The notes: generated from the sequence alone by a model not told the origin. A stretch of DNA of 64,000 nucleotides from Arenibacter nanhaiticus (GCF_900141935.1 NZ_FQYX01000008.1:1-64000); one strand, 5' to 3'; shown: positions 44,627 to 54,541, numbered from the stretch's first letter. Made by a program: numbers and translations.

Positions 44627-45145
44627 TTACCAGTCGGCCAATGATTTGTTGAAAATATCTTGGGTAATACGCTCAAAAATAATTTGGTGTGCCTCATCTT
44701 TTACCGTAGCTAACTGTGCGTTGGCAGGATAATCGAAAAAGAACGAAAAGCGCTGTTCAAAATCCACATTCTCCTTGGTATTGTTAAAAAAACGTACCTG
44801 TACGGCAATGCTCAAACGGTTTTGTGCGGCATTTTGTTGTGCGGTAGCCGACATGGGCGATACGCGGTACTCTACAATTTCGCCTTCGTACAATAGGTCA
44901 CCATTCGCCTTTACCAGATCTAGGCTGGTCTGGTTTAAGATTAAATCCTGTAAGGCTAGGGTAAAATCCCTATCTACCCCCGGTTCAAAGGTGGACCCTG
45001 GATTTTGAGAGGCGTAATTTTGAAAATAGTTTACCTGAAAGGTTTTTGCGGTTCCTACATCCCCGCCCGTAAAATTATATATTCCGCAACCCATGGCCGT
45101 TAGAAGGACCATAAGAAGGAGTAATTGATTTTTAATTTTAAGCAT
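44627..45145 (-). CDS. lptE: LPS-assembly lipoprotein LptE
   Basis: LptE is the outer-membrane lipoprotein that plugs and folds the LptD barrel for LPS insertion. The 172-residue product has a lipobox (LLTAMGC), then GIYNFTGGDVGTAKTFQVNY and the beta/alpha fold with DLILNQTSLDLVKANGDLLYEG, typical of the Bacteroidota LptE family. It begins 1 base after the sigma-54 activator stop codon. Its partner lptC is at 5091. Confidence 0.9.
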   Translation of the reverse strand: MLKIKNQLLLLMVLLTAMGCGIYNFTGGDVGTAKTFQVNYFQNYASQNPGSTFEPGVDRDFTLALQDLILNQTSLDLVKANGDLLYEGEIVEYRVSPMSATAQQNAAQNRLSIAVQVRFFNNTKENVDFEQRFSFFFDYPANAQLATVKDEAHQIIFERITQDIFNKSLADW

Positions 45146-45146
45146 T

Positions 45147-46418
45147 TTAAAGGTCGTATTGTTTGATTTTTCTATAAAGGGTGCGTTCTGAAATTCCTAG
45201 TTCTGTTGCTGCCGCTTTTCTTTTTCCCTTGTTTCTTTCCAGCGATTTCTTAATCAGTTCTATTTCCTTGTCGTGTAAAGATAAGGTTTCTTCTTCTTCA
45301 ATTTCCTCGGCAAAATGATACTTGTCTTCTACTATAGGTTTGCCTACAACGGGCTCCCTAGGCGGCTCGGGCAGTTGCAAAACATTAAGTTCTGAGCTAT
45401 CTTCTTCCTCGTTATATTGCTTTTCCCTTTCCCCGTAAATTTTTCGGATCAGGTTTTCGTTTTCTTCCTGAACCTTTTCCGTATCGTTATTTTTAAGGAT
45501 CTCTAAAGTTAATTTTTTTAAATCGTTCAAGTCACTTTTCATGTCAAAAAGTACTTTGTACAAAATTTCGCGCTCATTGCTAAAATCACTTTCTTTTTTC
45601 TCTTTGGCTACAATAGCCGGGAGATTGGTATTAGAGGAGTTTGGCAAATAATTGTTCAGGGTTGTCATGGTGATGTTTCTGTCTTTCTCCAAGACAGAAA
45701 TTTGTTCAGCAATATTTCGCAATTGTCGAATGTTCCCCGGCCAACGATATTTTATCAGCAGTTGAATGGCGTCATCTTCTAACCTAAGGGTGGGCATTTT
45801 GTATTTCTGACCAAAATCGGAAGCAAATTTTCGAAAGAGGATATGGATGTCCTCTTTTCGTTCTCGCAGAGGAGGAATATTGATTTCCACGGTACTTAAC
45901 CGATAATACAGGTCTTCTCTGAATTTTTCGTTTTTAATGGCTTCAAACATATTGACGTTTGTTGCTGCTACGATTCTAACGTCGGTTTTTTGAACTTGTG
46001 AGGAGCCTACTTTTAAAAATTCTCCATTTTCCAATACCCTTAATAAACGCACCTGCGTGGTCAGGGGCAGTTCACCTACTTCGTCCAAAAAGATGGTACC
46101 TCCATCGGCCACTTCAAAATAACCGCTTCGGGTAGCGGTAGCTCCGGTAAATGCACCTTTTTCGTGTCCAAAAAGTTCACTGTCTATAGTTCCCTCGGGA
46201 ATAGCACCACAGTTGACAGCGATGTATTTGGCATGTTTTCTGTGCGAAAGGGAATGGATGATTTTAGGGATAGCTTCCTTTCCAACACCACTTTCACCAG
46301 TGACCAATACAGAAATGTCTGTAGGGGAAACCTGGATTGCTTTTTCTATGGCACGATTGAGTTTTACATCGTTGCCAATGATCTCAAAGCGTTGTTTTAT
46401 AGATTGAATCGATTCCAT
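45147..46418 (-). CDS. sigma-54-dependent transcriptional activator
   Basis: This 423-residue bacterial enhancer-binding protein opens promoters held by RpoN. It starts almost directly with the AAA+ domain: Walker A in TGESGVGKEAIP (about residue 40), the sigma-54 contact loop GAFTGA, Walker B in GGTIFLDEVGELPL and the arginine-finger region REDLYYRLSTVEI. A charged linker (about 270-375) follows, then a Fis-type helix-turn-helix, GKRKAAATELGISERTLYRK. There is no receiver, GAF or PAS domain, so control must come through the linker, partners or abundance. It lies between miaB and lptE. Confidence 0.92.
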   Translation of the reverse strand: MESIQSIKQRFEIIGNDVKLNRAIEKAIQVSPTDISVLVTGESGVGKEAIPKIIHSLSHRKHAKYIAVNCGAIPEGTIDSELFGHEKGAFTGATATRSGYFEVADGGTIFLDEVGELPLTTQVRLLRVLENGEFLKVGSSQVQKTDVRIVAATNVNMFEAIKNEKFREDLYYRLSTVEINIPPLRERKEDIHILFRKFASDFGQKYKMPTLRLEDDAIQLLIKYRWPGNIRQLRNIAEQISVLEKDRNITMTTLNNYLPNSSNTNLPAIVAKEKKESDFSNEREILYKVLFDMKSDLNDLKKLTLEILKNNDTEKVQEENENLIRKIYGEREKQYNEEEDSSELNVLQLPEPPREPVVGKPIVEDKYHFAEEIEEEETLSLHDKEIELIKKSLERNKGKRKAAATELGISERTLYRKIKQYDL

Positions 46419-46493
46419 ATTCTGAATAGAAATATTAGGCTGACCTTAAAATGTTGTTAAGTGAATTTTTGGGTTTCAAATCGGGTCCTGATT

Positions 46494-47951
46494 TTAATTG
46501 TTGTCCGAGAGACCTACCGCAGAACCAATGAGGGTACCTGAAGTACAGTCCGTAATTTTTACCAAAACAAAATCCCCAACCTTATATTGTTCTTTAGGGA
46601 AAACCACCACAGAGCTTTGGGAATTTCTTCCCATCCATTCCTGATCCGATTTTTTGGATGTTCCTTCGATTAGAACTTCTTCTATTTTTCCAATATGCTG
46701 TTTGCTCCTAAAGTGGCCGTGGGTTCTTTGCAAGGCGATAATTTCTGATAGCCTTCTGTTTTTTGTCTCTTGTGGCACATCGTCTTCCAAATTACGGGCG
46801 GCAGCGGTGCCAGGTCTTTCGGAATAGGCATACATATAGCCAAAATCGTACTTTATTTCTTCCATCAAAGACAGCGTGTCCTGGTGGTCTTGTTCGGTTT
46901 CTGTAGGGAAGCCGGTAATCATATCTTGTGAAATAGAGCAGTCTGGGATGATGGTTTTGATATTTTTTACCAGTTCTATATATTCTTCACGAGTATGTAG
47001 GCGGTTCATTTCCTTTAAAATTCTATTGCTGCCGCTTTGTACTGGAAGGTGAATATAGTTGCAAATATTTTTGTGCTTGGCTACCACTTTGACAACATCC
47101 AAGGTCATGTCCTGAGGATTAGAGGTAGAGAAGCGGATTCTTAATTTAGGTTGTGCTACGGCCACCATGTCCAAGAGGTCTGAAAAGTTTACGGCAGTAG
47201 CTTTCTGCATATCCGAGGCTTTTACAAAATCTTTTTTAAGTCCCCCACCATACCATAGGTAGCTGTCGACATTTTGGCCAAGAAGGGTAATTTCTTTAAA
47301 CCCTTTTTCGCAAAGGTCGTTTACTTCTTCTAAAATAGATTGTGGGTCGCGACTGCGTTCTCTTCCTCTGGTGAAGGGCACCACGCAAAAAGTACACATA
47401 TTATCACAGCCACGGGTAATGGAAACAAAGGCCGTGACCCCGTTTGAATTGAGTCTGACAGGTGCAATATCGCCATAGGTTTCTTCCTTGGACAAGATTA
47501 CGTTTACCGCATTGCGGCCATCATCTACTTCTTGAATTAGATTGGGTAGGTCTTTATAGGCATCGGGGCCAACGACCATGTCAACAATTTTCTCCTCTTC
47601 AAGTAATTTTGTTTTAAGACGTTCTGCCATACAGCCTAGAACGCCCACTTTCATGTGCGGTCTTGTTCTTTTAACGGCATTGTATTTTTCAAGACGTTTC
47701 CTTACGGTAAGTTCTGCTTTCTCACGGATAGAGCAGGTGTTTACCAAAACAAGGTCTGCGTCTTCCAATTCCTGTGTGGTACTAAATCCTTCTTGGGAAA
47801 GAATGGAAGCAACAATTTCACTGTCCGCAAAATTCATGGCGCATCCATAACTTTCTATATACAGCTTTCGGCTGCTATTAGGTTTCTTTTCGATAGATAA
47901 GGCAGTACCTTGTACAGATTCGTCTATGATCTTTTCCTCGTTATTGTGCAT
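46494..47951 (-). CDS. miaB: tRNA-2-methylthio-N6-dimethylallyladenosine synthase
   Basis: MiaB adds a methylthio group to i6A37 of tRNAs that read codons starting with U, such as tRNA-Phe. The 485-residue product has an N-terminal cluster domain with Cys in [24 protein letters not shown] and [10 protein letters not shown], the radical-SAM CDNMCTFC, and a C-terminal TRAM domain ([17 protein letters not shown]). It leads the operon with the sigma-54 activator, lptE, TPR protein and secG. Confidence 0.96.
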   Translation of the reverse strand: MHNNEEKIIDESVQGTALSIEKKPNSSRKLYIESYGCAMNFADSEIVASILSQEGFSTTQELEDADLVLVNTCSIREKAELTVRKRLEKYNAVKRTRPHMKVGVLGCMAERLKTKLLEEEKIVDMVVGPDAYKDLPNLIQEVDDGRNAVNVILSKEETYGDIAPVRLNSNGVTAFVSITRGCDNMCTFCVVPFTRGRERSRDPQSILEEVNDLCEKGFKEITLLGQNVDSYLWYGGGLKKDFVKASDMQKATAVNFSDLLDMVAVAQPKLRIRFSTSNPQDMTLDVVKVVAKHKNICNYIHLPVQSGSNRILKEMNRLHTREEYIELVKNIKTIIPDCSISQDMITGFPTETEQDHQDTLSLMEEIKYDFGYMYAYSERPGTAAARNLEDDVPQETKNRRLSEIIALQRTHGHFRSKQHIGKIEEVLIEGTSKKSDQEWMGRNSQSSVVVFPKEQYKVGDFVLVKITDCTSGTLIGSAVGLSDNN

Positions 47952-47974
47952 TTGTCTTAAACTTTAAGGGTTTG

Positions 47975-48006
47975 CAAAGATAGCACTATATAGGGAGTTG
48001 TGACAA
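47975..48006 (-). promoter_or_regulatory. promoter of the miaB operon
   Basis: On minus, TTG (48004-48006), a 21-base spacer and TATCTTTG (47975-47982) fit the class consensus. The -7 box lies 23 bases upstream of the miaB ATG. Confidence 0.75.
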
Positions 48007-48156
48007 ATTGACAGTTAAATATTTCTCAAAAATCAATAGTCGGACTAAAATTTCAACTTGTGAATAACGGGCTTTATGCCAGTTTTGTACATTGGGTTTC
48101 ATATTTTCGGAGCAGCTTTGTATTTTGCATATGCAGATGTCTGTTGTTTTTTTAAC

Positions 48157-48229
48157 GGTCATACTTGGGTTTCGCTCGGTACAAAGATGTGATCAGGATT
48201 TGCGACCAGTTTTCGGTCATGCTCATTTC
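48157..48229 (+). repeat. dispersed repeat family 2, full copy
   Basis: It begins with GGTCATACTTGGG and CGCTCGGTACAA, then a short variable part, then the core ATTTGCGACCAGTTTTCGG with TCATGCTCATTTC. The copy at 60805-60891 (minus) shares both halves in the same order, with 29 of 32 core bases identical. It lies between divergent miaB and topA. Confidence 0.7.
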
Positions 48230-48610
48230 AGGGATTGGTTTGTCCTTAATAATAAGGTTCAACTAATTTAAAAAATCCAAAAGGTCTTATAATTAAGGAA
48301 TGTTTGCCTATTAATAGAGTATAGATTGCGTTTTTTTTGGAGAAGTGAGAATAGAAGACCGTTATGGGCCTTTTAGGCGGGTAGGGGCAGTGTTGAAAAT
48401 AGTGAAAACTAATTCCTTTAAATACCATGTGATAAAAATTAGGGAAAAGAGAAGAAGTTTTTTACATTGGAGGAGTCTATAAAAAGGGACGTTTTTTAAA
48501 GTGCTTTTCAGCGAGGTGATTCGAATATAAAAGCTGTGAAATACCACTTTAAAAAGGTGTTGTTTTTAGGGCCTTAGGAAATGATAATCTTATAAATAAA
48601 AAAATTGGTA

Positions 48611-48618
48611 TACTTTTG
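48611..48618 (+). promoter_or_regulatory. -7 box upstream of topA
   Basis: TACTTTTG lies 19 bases upstream of the topA ATG at 48638. No TTG is found at the normal -33 distance, so the match is partial. Confidence 0.45.
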
Positions 48619-48637
48619 TGTATCCAAAAACAAGTTA

Positions 48638-51133
48638 ATGGCAAAGAATTTAGTAATCGTAGAGTCTCCGGCTAAAGCGAAAACAATAGAGAAATTTTTA
48701 GGTAAAGACTTTAAGGTAGAGTCCAGTTTTGGGCATATTGCCGATTTGCCTTCCAAAGAATTGGGGGTAGATGTCGAGAATGATTTTACGCCTAAATATA
48801 TTGTTGATAGCGATAAAAAAGCCCTTGTTAAAAAATTAAAGGATTTAGCGAGTAAGGCAGAAACGATATGGTTAGCGAGTGATGAAGACCGTGAGGGAGA
48901 GGCCATTTCTTGGCATTTGGCCGAAGAGCTTAAATTGGATAAAGACAAGACCAAACGGATTGTTTTTAATTCCATTACCAAATCGGCCATTCAAAAGGCT
49001 ATTGAAAATCCAAGGGAGATTAATTTTAATCTAGTAAATGCCCAACAGGCAAGAAGGGTATTGGATAGATTGGTGGGATACGAACTTTCGCCAGTTTTAT
49101 GGAAAAAGATCAAACCGGGGCTTTCTGCCGGTCGGGTACAATCTGTAGCGGTGCGTTTAATTGTTGAGCGCGAACGCGATATAGAATCCTTTACCCCAGA
49201 AGCTTCTTTTAGGGTGGCGGCATCGTTCAAAACTGCGGAGGGCAACGTATTTAACGCAAAACTTAATAAGACTTTTGCGAGTAAAGAAGAGGCAGAAGCC
49301 TTTTTAAAACAAAATATAGGGGCTAATTTCTCTATTGCCAGTCTAGATAAAAAGCCGGCCAAGAAATCACCGGCCGCTCCTTTTACGACTTCTACCTTAC
49401 AACAGGAAGCTTCGCGTAAATTATATTTTTCGGTTTCCAGAACCATGCAGGTGGCCCAACGTTTGTACGAGGCCGGACTTATTACTTATATGAGAACCGA
49501 TAGTGTCAACCTTTCAAAGGAGGCTATTGATGCTGCCAGAGAAGCCATTATTTCCAATTATGGAAAAAAATATAGTAAGGAAAGAAGTTTTACGGGTAAA
49601 TCTAAAGGTGCACAGGAGGCCCACGAAGCCATTCGCCCTACAGAAATGACCAATCAATCGCCATCCTTAGAAAGGGATCAGGCTAAATTATACGAACTTA
49701 TTTGGAAACGTACCCTGGCATCTCAAATGAGTGATGCAGAATTGGAACGTACCAACGTTAGGATAAAAACAGATACCCATAATGAAGCCTTTACGGCCAA
49801 TGGAGAGGTGATTAAGTTTGACGGGTTCTTAAAAGTTTACTTGGAAGGAACCGATGACGAGGACAATGCTGAAGAGCAAGAAGGAATGCTTCCTGCCATG
49901 AAGGAAGGTGAAGAGATATTAAACAACTATATCACCGCTACCGAACGTTTCTCTAGAGCGCCTTACAGATTTTCTGAAGCGTCTTTGGTTAAAAAACTCG
50001 AAGAATTGGGAATTGGAAGACCGTCGACCTATGCGCCAACTATTTCTACCATTCAAAATAGGGGTTATATAGAAAAGGGAACGATAGAAGGGGTAGAACG
50101 AAAATATGTACAGCTTGTTCTTGAGTCCAATAAGGTCGCTACCAAGAACCTTTCGGAAAACGTAGGGTCGGATAAAGGAAAGATGGTACCTACAGATATA
50201 GGTGTTATCGTAACCGACTTTTTGGTTAGTCATTTTGAAGGTATATTAGATTATCACTTTACGGCTAAGGTAGAGGAGGATTTTGATGAAATTGCCTCTG
50301 GAGGTGAAGACTGGAAGAAAGTGATGAAGGATTTTTACAGTGACTTTCATCCTAAAGTATTACATGTAGAAGAAAATGCAGATAGGGCCAGTGGTGAACG
50401 TATTTTGGGGACCGACCCAAAAACGGGGAAACAAGTTTCTGTACGTTTAGGGCGTTTTGGCCCCATGGTACAGATAGGAACTGTTGATGACGAGGAGAAG
50501 CCGACTTTTGCGAGCTTGTTGCCAGAGCAGTCCTTGGCCTCCATTAGTTTTGAAGAAGCAATGGAGTTGTTTAAGCTCCCAAGATCCTTAGGTGAATATG
50601 AGGGAGAAGAAGTAGAAGCAAATGTGGGAAGGTTTGGACCTTATATCCGTTTTGGAAAGAAATTTATTTCTTTGGATAAAGACGAGAGCGCCATGGACAT
50701 AGGCATGGACAGGGCCATTGAACTTATAAAGGCAAAACAAAAAGCCGATGCTCCGATTGCCGAGTATGAAGGTCACGAAGTGACCAAGGGCGTAGGAAGG
50801 TTTGGTCCGTTTATAAAATGGAATGGGATTTTTATCAATGTAAGCAAGAAATACGATTACGATAATCTAAGTAAGGCCGATATCGAAGAGCTTATAGAAA
50901 TAAAAAAACAAAAGGAGATAGACAAGGTTGTCCAGGACTGGCCAGAAGAAGGAATCAGAATAGAAAAGGCTCGATGGGGAAGGCATAATATAATAAAGGG
51001 AAAAATAAAGGTTGAGTTATCGAAGGATATTGATGCTGCCAATTTTCCACTGAAAGAGGCGATTGCGCTGATAGAGAAAAAGACGCCCAAGAAAAAAACA
51101 AAGGCAAAACCAAAGCCTAAGGCTAAAAAATAA
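48638..51133 (+). CDS. topA: DNA topoisomerase I
   Basis: TopA relaxes negative supercoils. The 831-residue product has the Toprim domain (LVIVESPAKAKTIEKFLGK, SDEDREGEAISWHL), the type IA core with the active Tyr in GLITYMRTDSVNL, and C-terminal repeats each marked by GRFGP (FGPMVQIG, FGPYIRFG, FGPFIKWNG). The tail is Lys/Pro-rich (KKTPKKKTKAKPKPKAKK). The ATG at 48638 is chosen because the Toprim motif belongs at the N-terminus; the frame runs open from 48605. The arginase-like gene starts 1 base after the stop codon. Confidence 0.97.
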   Translation: MAKNLVIVESPAKAKTIEKFLGKDFKVESSFGHIADLPSKELGVDVENDFTPKYIVDSDKKALVKKLKDLASKAETIWLASDEDREGEAISWHLAEELKLDKDKTKRIVFNSITKSAIQKAIENPREINFNLVNAQQARRVLDRLVGYELSPVLWKKIKPGLSAGRVQSVAVRLIVERERDIESFTPEASFRVAASFKTAEGNVFNAKLNKTFASKEEAEAFLKQNIGANFSIASLDKKPAKKSPAAPFTTSTLQQEASRKLYFSVSRTMQVAQRLYEAGLITYMRTDSVNLSKEAIDAAREAIISNYGKKYSKERSFTGKSKGAQEAHEAIRPTEMTNQSPSLERDQAKLYELIWKRTLASQMSDAELERTNVRIKTDTHNEAFTANGEVIKFDGFLKVYLEGTDDEDNAEEQEGMLPAMKEGEEILNNYITATERFSRAPYRFSEASLVKKLEELGIGRPSTYAPTISTIQNRGYIEKGTIEGVERKYVQLVLESNKVATKNLSENVGSDKGKMVPTDIGVIVTDFLVSHFEGILDYHFTAKVEEDFDEIASGGEDWKKVMKDFYSDFHPKVLHVEENADRASGERILGTDPKTGKQVSVRLGRFGPMVQIGTVDDEEKPTFASLLPEQSLASISFEEAMELFKLPRSLGEYEGEEVEANVGRFGPYIRFGKKFISLDKDESAMDIGMDRAIELIKAKQKADAPIAEYEGHEVTKGVGRFGPFIKWNGIFINVSKKYDYDNLSKADIEELIEIKKQKEIDKVVQDWPEEGIRIEKARWGRHNIIKGKIKVELSKDIDAANFPLKEAIALIEKKTPKKKTKAKPKPKAKK

Positions 51134-51134
51134 T

Positions 51135-52292
51135 ATGGCATTCGATTTTTTGGTACCTGTTAGTGAACAGGTATTGGACCATTGTGAACAATTGCCTTCC
51201 CAAGCACTGGGAAGGCATATTAATAAGCATACTGCTCGTTATGGGCTACCAGAATTAGACAAGGTAAACCTTGCTGTTTTGGGGGTGAACGAGTCTAGGA
51301 ATGCATTGGAGACTAAATCCGAGCGATTGGATTTATCCCAGATCAGATTGCAGTTATATGCGCTGATGAAGGGGAACTGGAATGTTTCTATAATAGATTT
51401 GGGAGATATAGAAGAGGGGAACTCTATAGCAGACACCTATTTTGTTGTGAAAGAGGTAGTGGCTCAACTGTTACAAGACAATATAGTTCCTGTGGTGATA
51501 GGGGCCACCCAAGACATTACCTATGCTACCTATAGGGCCTTTGATGGTTTAAAAGAAATGGTCAATTTGGTGGCCATTGATAGTAGGTTCGACTTTGGGA
51601 TGGACGAAAATATTATAGCTGCTCATTCTTATATGAGTAAAATTATTACCGACAAGCCCAATAATCTTTTTAATTTTTCCAATATAGGCTACCAAAGCTA
51701 TTTTAACTCTCAGGAAGAAATAGACTTAATGGATCGGCTTTTTTTTGATGCCTATAGGCTTGGCGAAATAATTTCGGATATTAGCTTGGCTGAGCCGGTG
51801 CTTAGAAATGCTAATTTGGTGAGTATGGATGCCCGCGCAATAAGATCGGCAGATATTGGGTATTCCGATAGTTTTTCTCCAAACGGATTTACTGGGCGCG
51901 AAATCTGTGCCATTGCACGGTATGCCGGAATTAGTGAAAAGGTATCCGTATTCGGAATCTACGAGATAGAAAACTCAAATCAGTCTTTTCAGTTGATGGC
52001 ACAAATCATCTGGTATTTTATCGAAGGCGTTAATTTTAGGATAGTGGAAGAGCCTACTAGTGATAGCAATGATTTTACGAAGTACACTGTTCCTACCGAA
52101 GATAGGTCATTGGTCTTTTTTAAAAGTCATCTTACCGAAAGGTGGTGGGTAGAAGTGCCTTCTGTTTTAAGTTCCCATACTAAAATATATTCACCTGCGT
52201 TATTACCGTGCACTGAGGCCGATTATTTAGAGGCCTGTAACCAGAATATTCCTGAAAGATGGTTTAAAGCCTATAAAAAAGGATTTAATTAA
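51135..52292 (+). CDS. arginase/formimidoylglutamase-fold protein with degenerate metal site
   Basis: The 385-residue protein has the ureohydrolase fold: ADTYFVVKEVVAQLLQDNIV, VVIGATQDITYATYRAF, VNLVAIDSRFDF, ANLVSMDARAIR and FTGREICAIARYAG. Family members need six manganese ligands in GGxH, DAHxD and SxDxDxxDP. Here the first His is Gln126, DAHxD is DSRFD (149-153, His replaced by Arg), and the third motif is SMDARAIR (Asp232 kept, next Asp is Arg234). Catalysis of the usual kind is therefore unlikely. It follows topA by 1 base and precedes gldK. Databases usually call it formimidoylglutamase; I regard that as fold-level only. Confidence 0.85.
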   Translation: MAFDFLVPVSEQVLDHCEQLPSQALGRHINKHTARYGLPELDKVNLAVLGVNESRNALETKSERLDLSQIRLQLYALMKGNWNVSIIDLGDIEEGNSIADTYFVVKEVVAQLLQDNIVPVVIGATQDITYATYRAFDGLKEMVNLVAIDSRFDFGMDENIIAAHSYMSKIITDKPNNLFNFSNIGYQSYFNSQEEIDLMDRLFFDAYRLGEIISDISLAEPVLRNANLVSMDARAIRSADIGYSDSFSPNGFTGREICAIARYAGISEKVSVFGIYEIENSNQSFQLMAQIIWYFIEGVNFRIVEEPTSDSNDFTKYTVPTEDRSLVFFKSHLTERWWVEVPSVLSSHTKIYSPALLPCTEADYLEACNQNIPERWFKAYKKGFN

Positions 52293-52405
52293 TCAATTAA
52301 TTTTAAGAGGATAGATTGTTTTAAACAATAAATTATTTAAAAAGTAGTTTTAAGAATAGTAATTGTGTTGGCATTTATAATCATAATCGAAATTTAACCT
52401 AAAGT

Positions 52406-53767
52406 ATGAAGAAGCTATTGTTGTTATCTATAGCATTTGTTTTTTTACTCGCAAGTTGTGGGTCCAAGACAAAAGGAGAACTAGTCGGAGTCAAGGGAAA
52501 AAAATGGTACCCCGAAAAGCCTTATGGTATGGAGTTAATCCCACGCGGATCTTTTATCATGGGTAAGGCCGAAGAGGATATGGCCCAAGTTCTGAATGCA
52601 CCTACTAAAACCGTTACCGTACGTTCTTTTTATATGGATGATACGGAAATTACCAATAGTGAATACAGACAGTTTGTCGAGTGGGTAAAGGATTCTATCA
52701 CCAGAACTAAATTAGCCATTCTTGCCGATGAATTGGGGTTAGGTCCTGACGATGGCGGTATTGGAAGATATGCTTTCAAAGATGCCGATACTACAAGAGC
52801 ATCCGTATATGATAAGTATATGCTCGATAATTATGCCGGGATGGGAACTACAGGGTATGAGGAAAGAGCTCTTAATAAGAAGATAGACCTAATTTGGGAC
52901 GTAGCTAAATATCCGGATGAATATTATGCGGAGATTATGATCGATTCTATTTATCTGCCCTTGGAAGAGTCTTATAATGGCTTAAGTTCTATCGATGTTA
53001 AAAAACTAAAATATAAGTACAGCTGGATGGATATCGAAGCAGCTGCCCGCGCAAAATCTGGTAAAAGAAAAGATTTTATTCGTCAGGAAGAGCTTAGCAT
53101 TTATCCAGATACAACGGTATGGATCAAGGATTTTGAATATTCTTATAACGAACCTATGCACAACGATTACTTTTGGCACGATGCCTATAGCGATTACCCA
53201 GTGGTAGGTGTTACTTGGCAACAGGCAAAAGCATTCTGTAACTGGCGTACCAAGTATAAGAATGACGATCAAAAAAGTAAGGGGAAGCAATTCGTAAACC
53301 AATTTAGACTACCTACGGAAGCCGAATGGGAGTATGCTGCCAGAGGGGGTATCGAAGGAGGTACCTATCCTTGGGGAGGGCCTTATGTAATAGGAGATAC
53401 AGGTTGCTTTATGGCGAACTTTAAGCCTAATCGTGGCGATTATGCTGCCGACCAGGCCCTGTATACCGTAGAGGCAAAGTCGTATGAACCCAATGATTAC
53501 AATTTGTACAATATGGCCGGAAACGTATCGGAATGGACCAACAGTAGTTATGACGCAAATTCTTACGAATATGTTTCTACCATGAACCCTAATGCCGGGT
53601 CTAACCAGAATGCCAGGAAGGTTATTCGAGGAGGATCATGGAAAGATGTTGCTTACTTCCTACAGGTAAGTACCAGGGATTATGAGTATCAGGATTCTGC
53701 CCGTAGTTATATCGGTTTTAGAACCGTGCAAGACTATATGGGAGAGGAAGATGCTACCACCAGGTAA
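52406..53767 (+). CDS. gldK: T9SS/gliding lipoprotein GldK
   Basis: GldK (PorK) forms, with GldN, the periplasmic ring of the type IX secretion system under the outer membrane. The 453-residue lipoprotein has a lipobox (FLLASC) and an FGE/SUMF1-type fold: GMELIPRGSFIMGK, YMDDTEITNSEYRQFV, YPVVGVTWQQAKAFCNWR, RLPTEAEWEYAARGG, NMAGNVSEWTNS and VIRGGSWKD. Enzymatic FGE cysteines are not needed for the structural role. GldJ has the same fold, but the following gldL decides for GldK. Confidence 0.96.
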   Translation: MKKLLLLSIAFVFLLASCGSKTKGELVGVKGKKWYPEKPYGMELIPRGSFIMGKAEEDMAQVLNAPTKTVTVRSFYMDDTEITNSEYRQFVEWVKDSITRTKLAILADELGLGPDDGGIGRYAFKDADTTRASVYDKYMLDNYAGMGTTGYEERALNKKIDLIWDVAKYPDEYYAEIMIDSIYLPLEESYNGLSSIDVKKLKYKYSWMDIEAAARAKSGKRKDFIRQEELSIYPDTTVWIKDFEYSYNEPMHNDYFWHDAYSDYPVVGVTWQQAKAFCNWRTKYKNDDQKSKGKQFVNQFRLPTEAEWEYAARGGIEGGTYPWGGPYVIGDTGCFMANFKPNRGDYAADQALYTVEAKSYEPNDYNLYNMAGNVSEWTNSSYDANSYEYVSTMNPNAGSNQNARKVIRGGSWKDVAYFLQVSTRDYEYQDSARSYIGFRTVQDYMGEEDATTR

Positions 53768-53834
53768 AAGCATAAAAACTTAACCTATGTATCAAATACT
53801 TATTATTTATGTAACCTAATTAAAAACTAAAATC

Positions 53835-54485
53835 ATGGCGCAATCAAAATCAACAAAAAAACTATTTAATATGGCCTATGGCCTTGGAGCTTCGGTGGTA
53901 ATTATTGGAGCATTGTTTAAAATTCTTCATTGGCAGTTTGGCCCCCTTACGGGAGGATTATTGTTGGCGGTAGGTCTTATAACCGAGGCATTAATTTTTG
54001 CGATCAGTGCTTTTGAGCCCGTAGATGACGAATACGATTGGTCTTTGGTATACCCAGAGTTAAACGGAGGAGCTTCCGCAGGGAAAACTAATGCCATTGC
54101 CGAAACGAAGGAAGCAGAAGCCTCCTTGTCTAAAAAATTGGACGAATTATTAAAAGAGGCTGGGGTAGATGCCCACCTTATGGAGAGTCTTGGCTCTAGC
54201 ATTAGAAATTTTGAAGGAGCAGCCAAAGGGATTGCCCCAACAGTGGATGCTATGGAGTCTACAAAGAAATATTCCGATGAAATGGTCCAGGCGGCAGCGC
54301 AAATGGAATCATTGAACAGTCTTTACAAAGTACAATTGGAAAGTGCAAGCAGGCAAGCGACCATTAACGAAGAAGTAGTCCAAAATTCTAGCGCTCTGAA
54401 AGAGCAAATGCAATCCTTGGCTACCAATTTGTCGTCCTTAAATGGAGTGTATGGAGGAATGTTATCTGCCATGAACAGAAACTAG
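53835..54485 (+). CDS. gldL: T9SS motor stator protein GldL
   Basis: GldL is the inner-membrane half of the proton-driven GldLM motor that powers type IX secretion and gliding. The 216-residue product has two membrane helices at about residues 14-33 and 40-60, with the conserved charged residues Lys29, His32, Glu51 and Glu61, then FEPVDDEYDWSLVYPEL. A long helical, coiled-coil cytosolic tail follows. It lies 67 bases after gldK and 56 before gldM. Confidence 0.97.
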   Translation: MAQSKSTKKLFNMAYGLGASVVIIGALFKILHWQFGPLTGGLLLAVGLITEALIFAISAFEPVDDEYDWSLVYPELNGGASAGKTNAIAETKEAEASLSKKLDELLKEAGVDAHLMESLGSSIRNFEGAAKGIAPTVDAMESTKKYSDEMVQAAAQMESLNSLYKVQLESASRQATINEEVVQNSSALKEQMQSLATNLSSLNGVYGGMLSAMNRN

Positions 54486-54541
54486 TTAGTGGTTATCATA
54501 ACCAAACCCAAATCAATTTAACAATTAAAACTAATTAGAAA

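Larger units (their letters stand above)
48007..48637. other. divergent spacer between miaB and topA
   Basis: About 630 bases hold no convincing gene. They carry dispersed repeat family 2 (48157-48229), a long low-complexity stretch and the -7 box of topA (48611-48618). Short frames here have no family resemblance or plausible start context. Confidence 0.55.

Noticed and set aside
51135-52292. Functional arginase or formimidoylglutamase
   Set aside because: Several canonical manganese ligands are replaced by Gln or Arg, so only the fold is called.
52406-53767. Calling the FGE-fold lipoprotein GldJ
   Set aside because: GldJ and GldK share the fold, but the gene is directly followed by gldL, gldM and gldN, the order for GldK.
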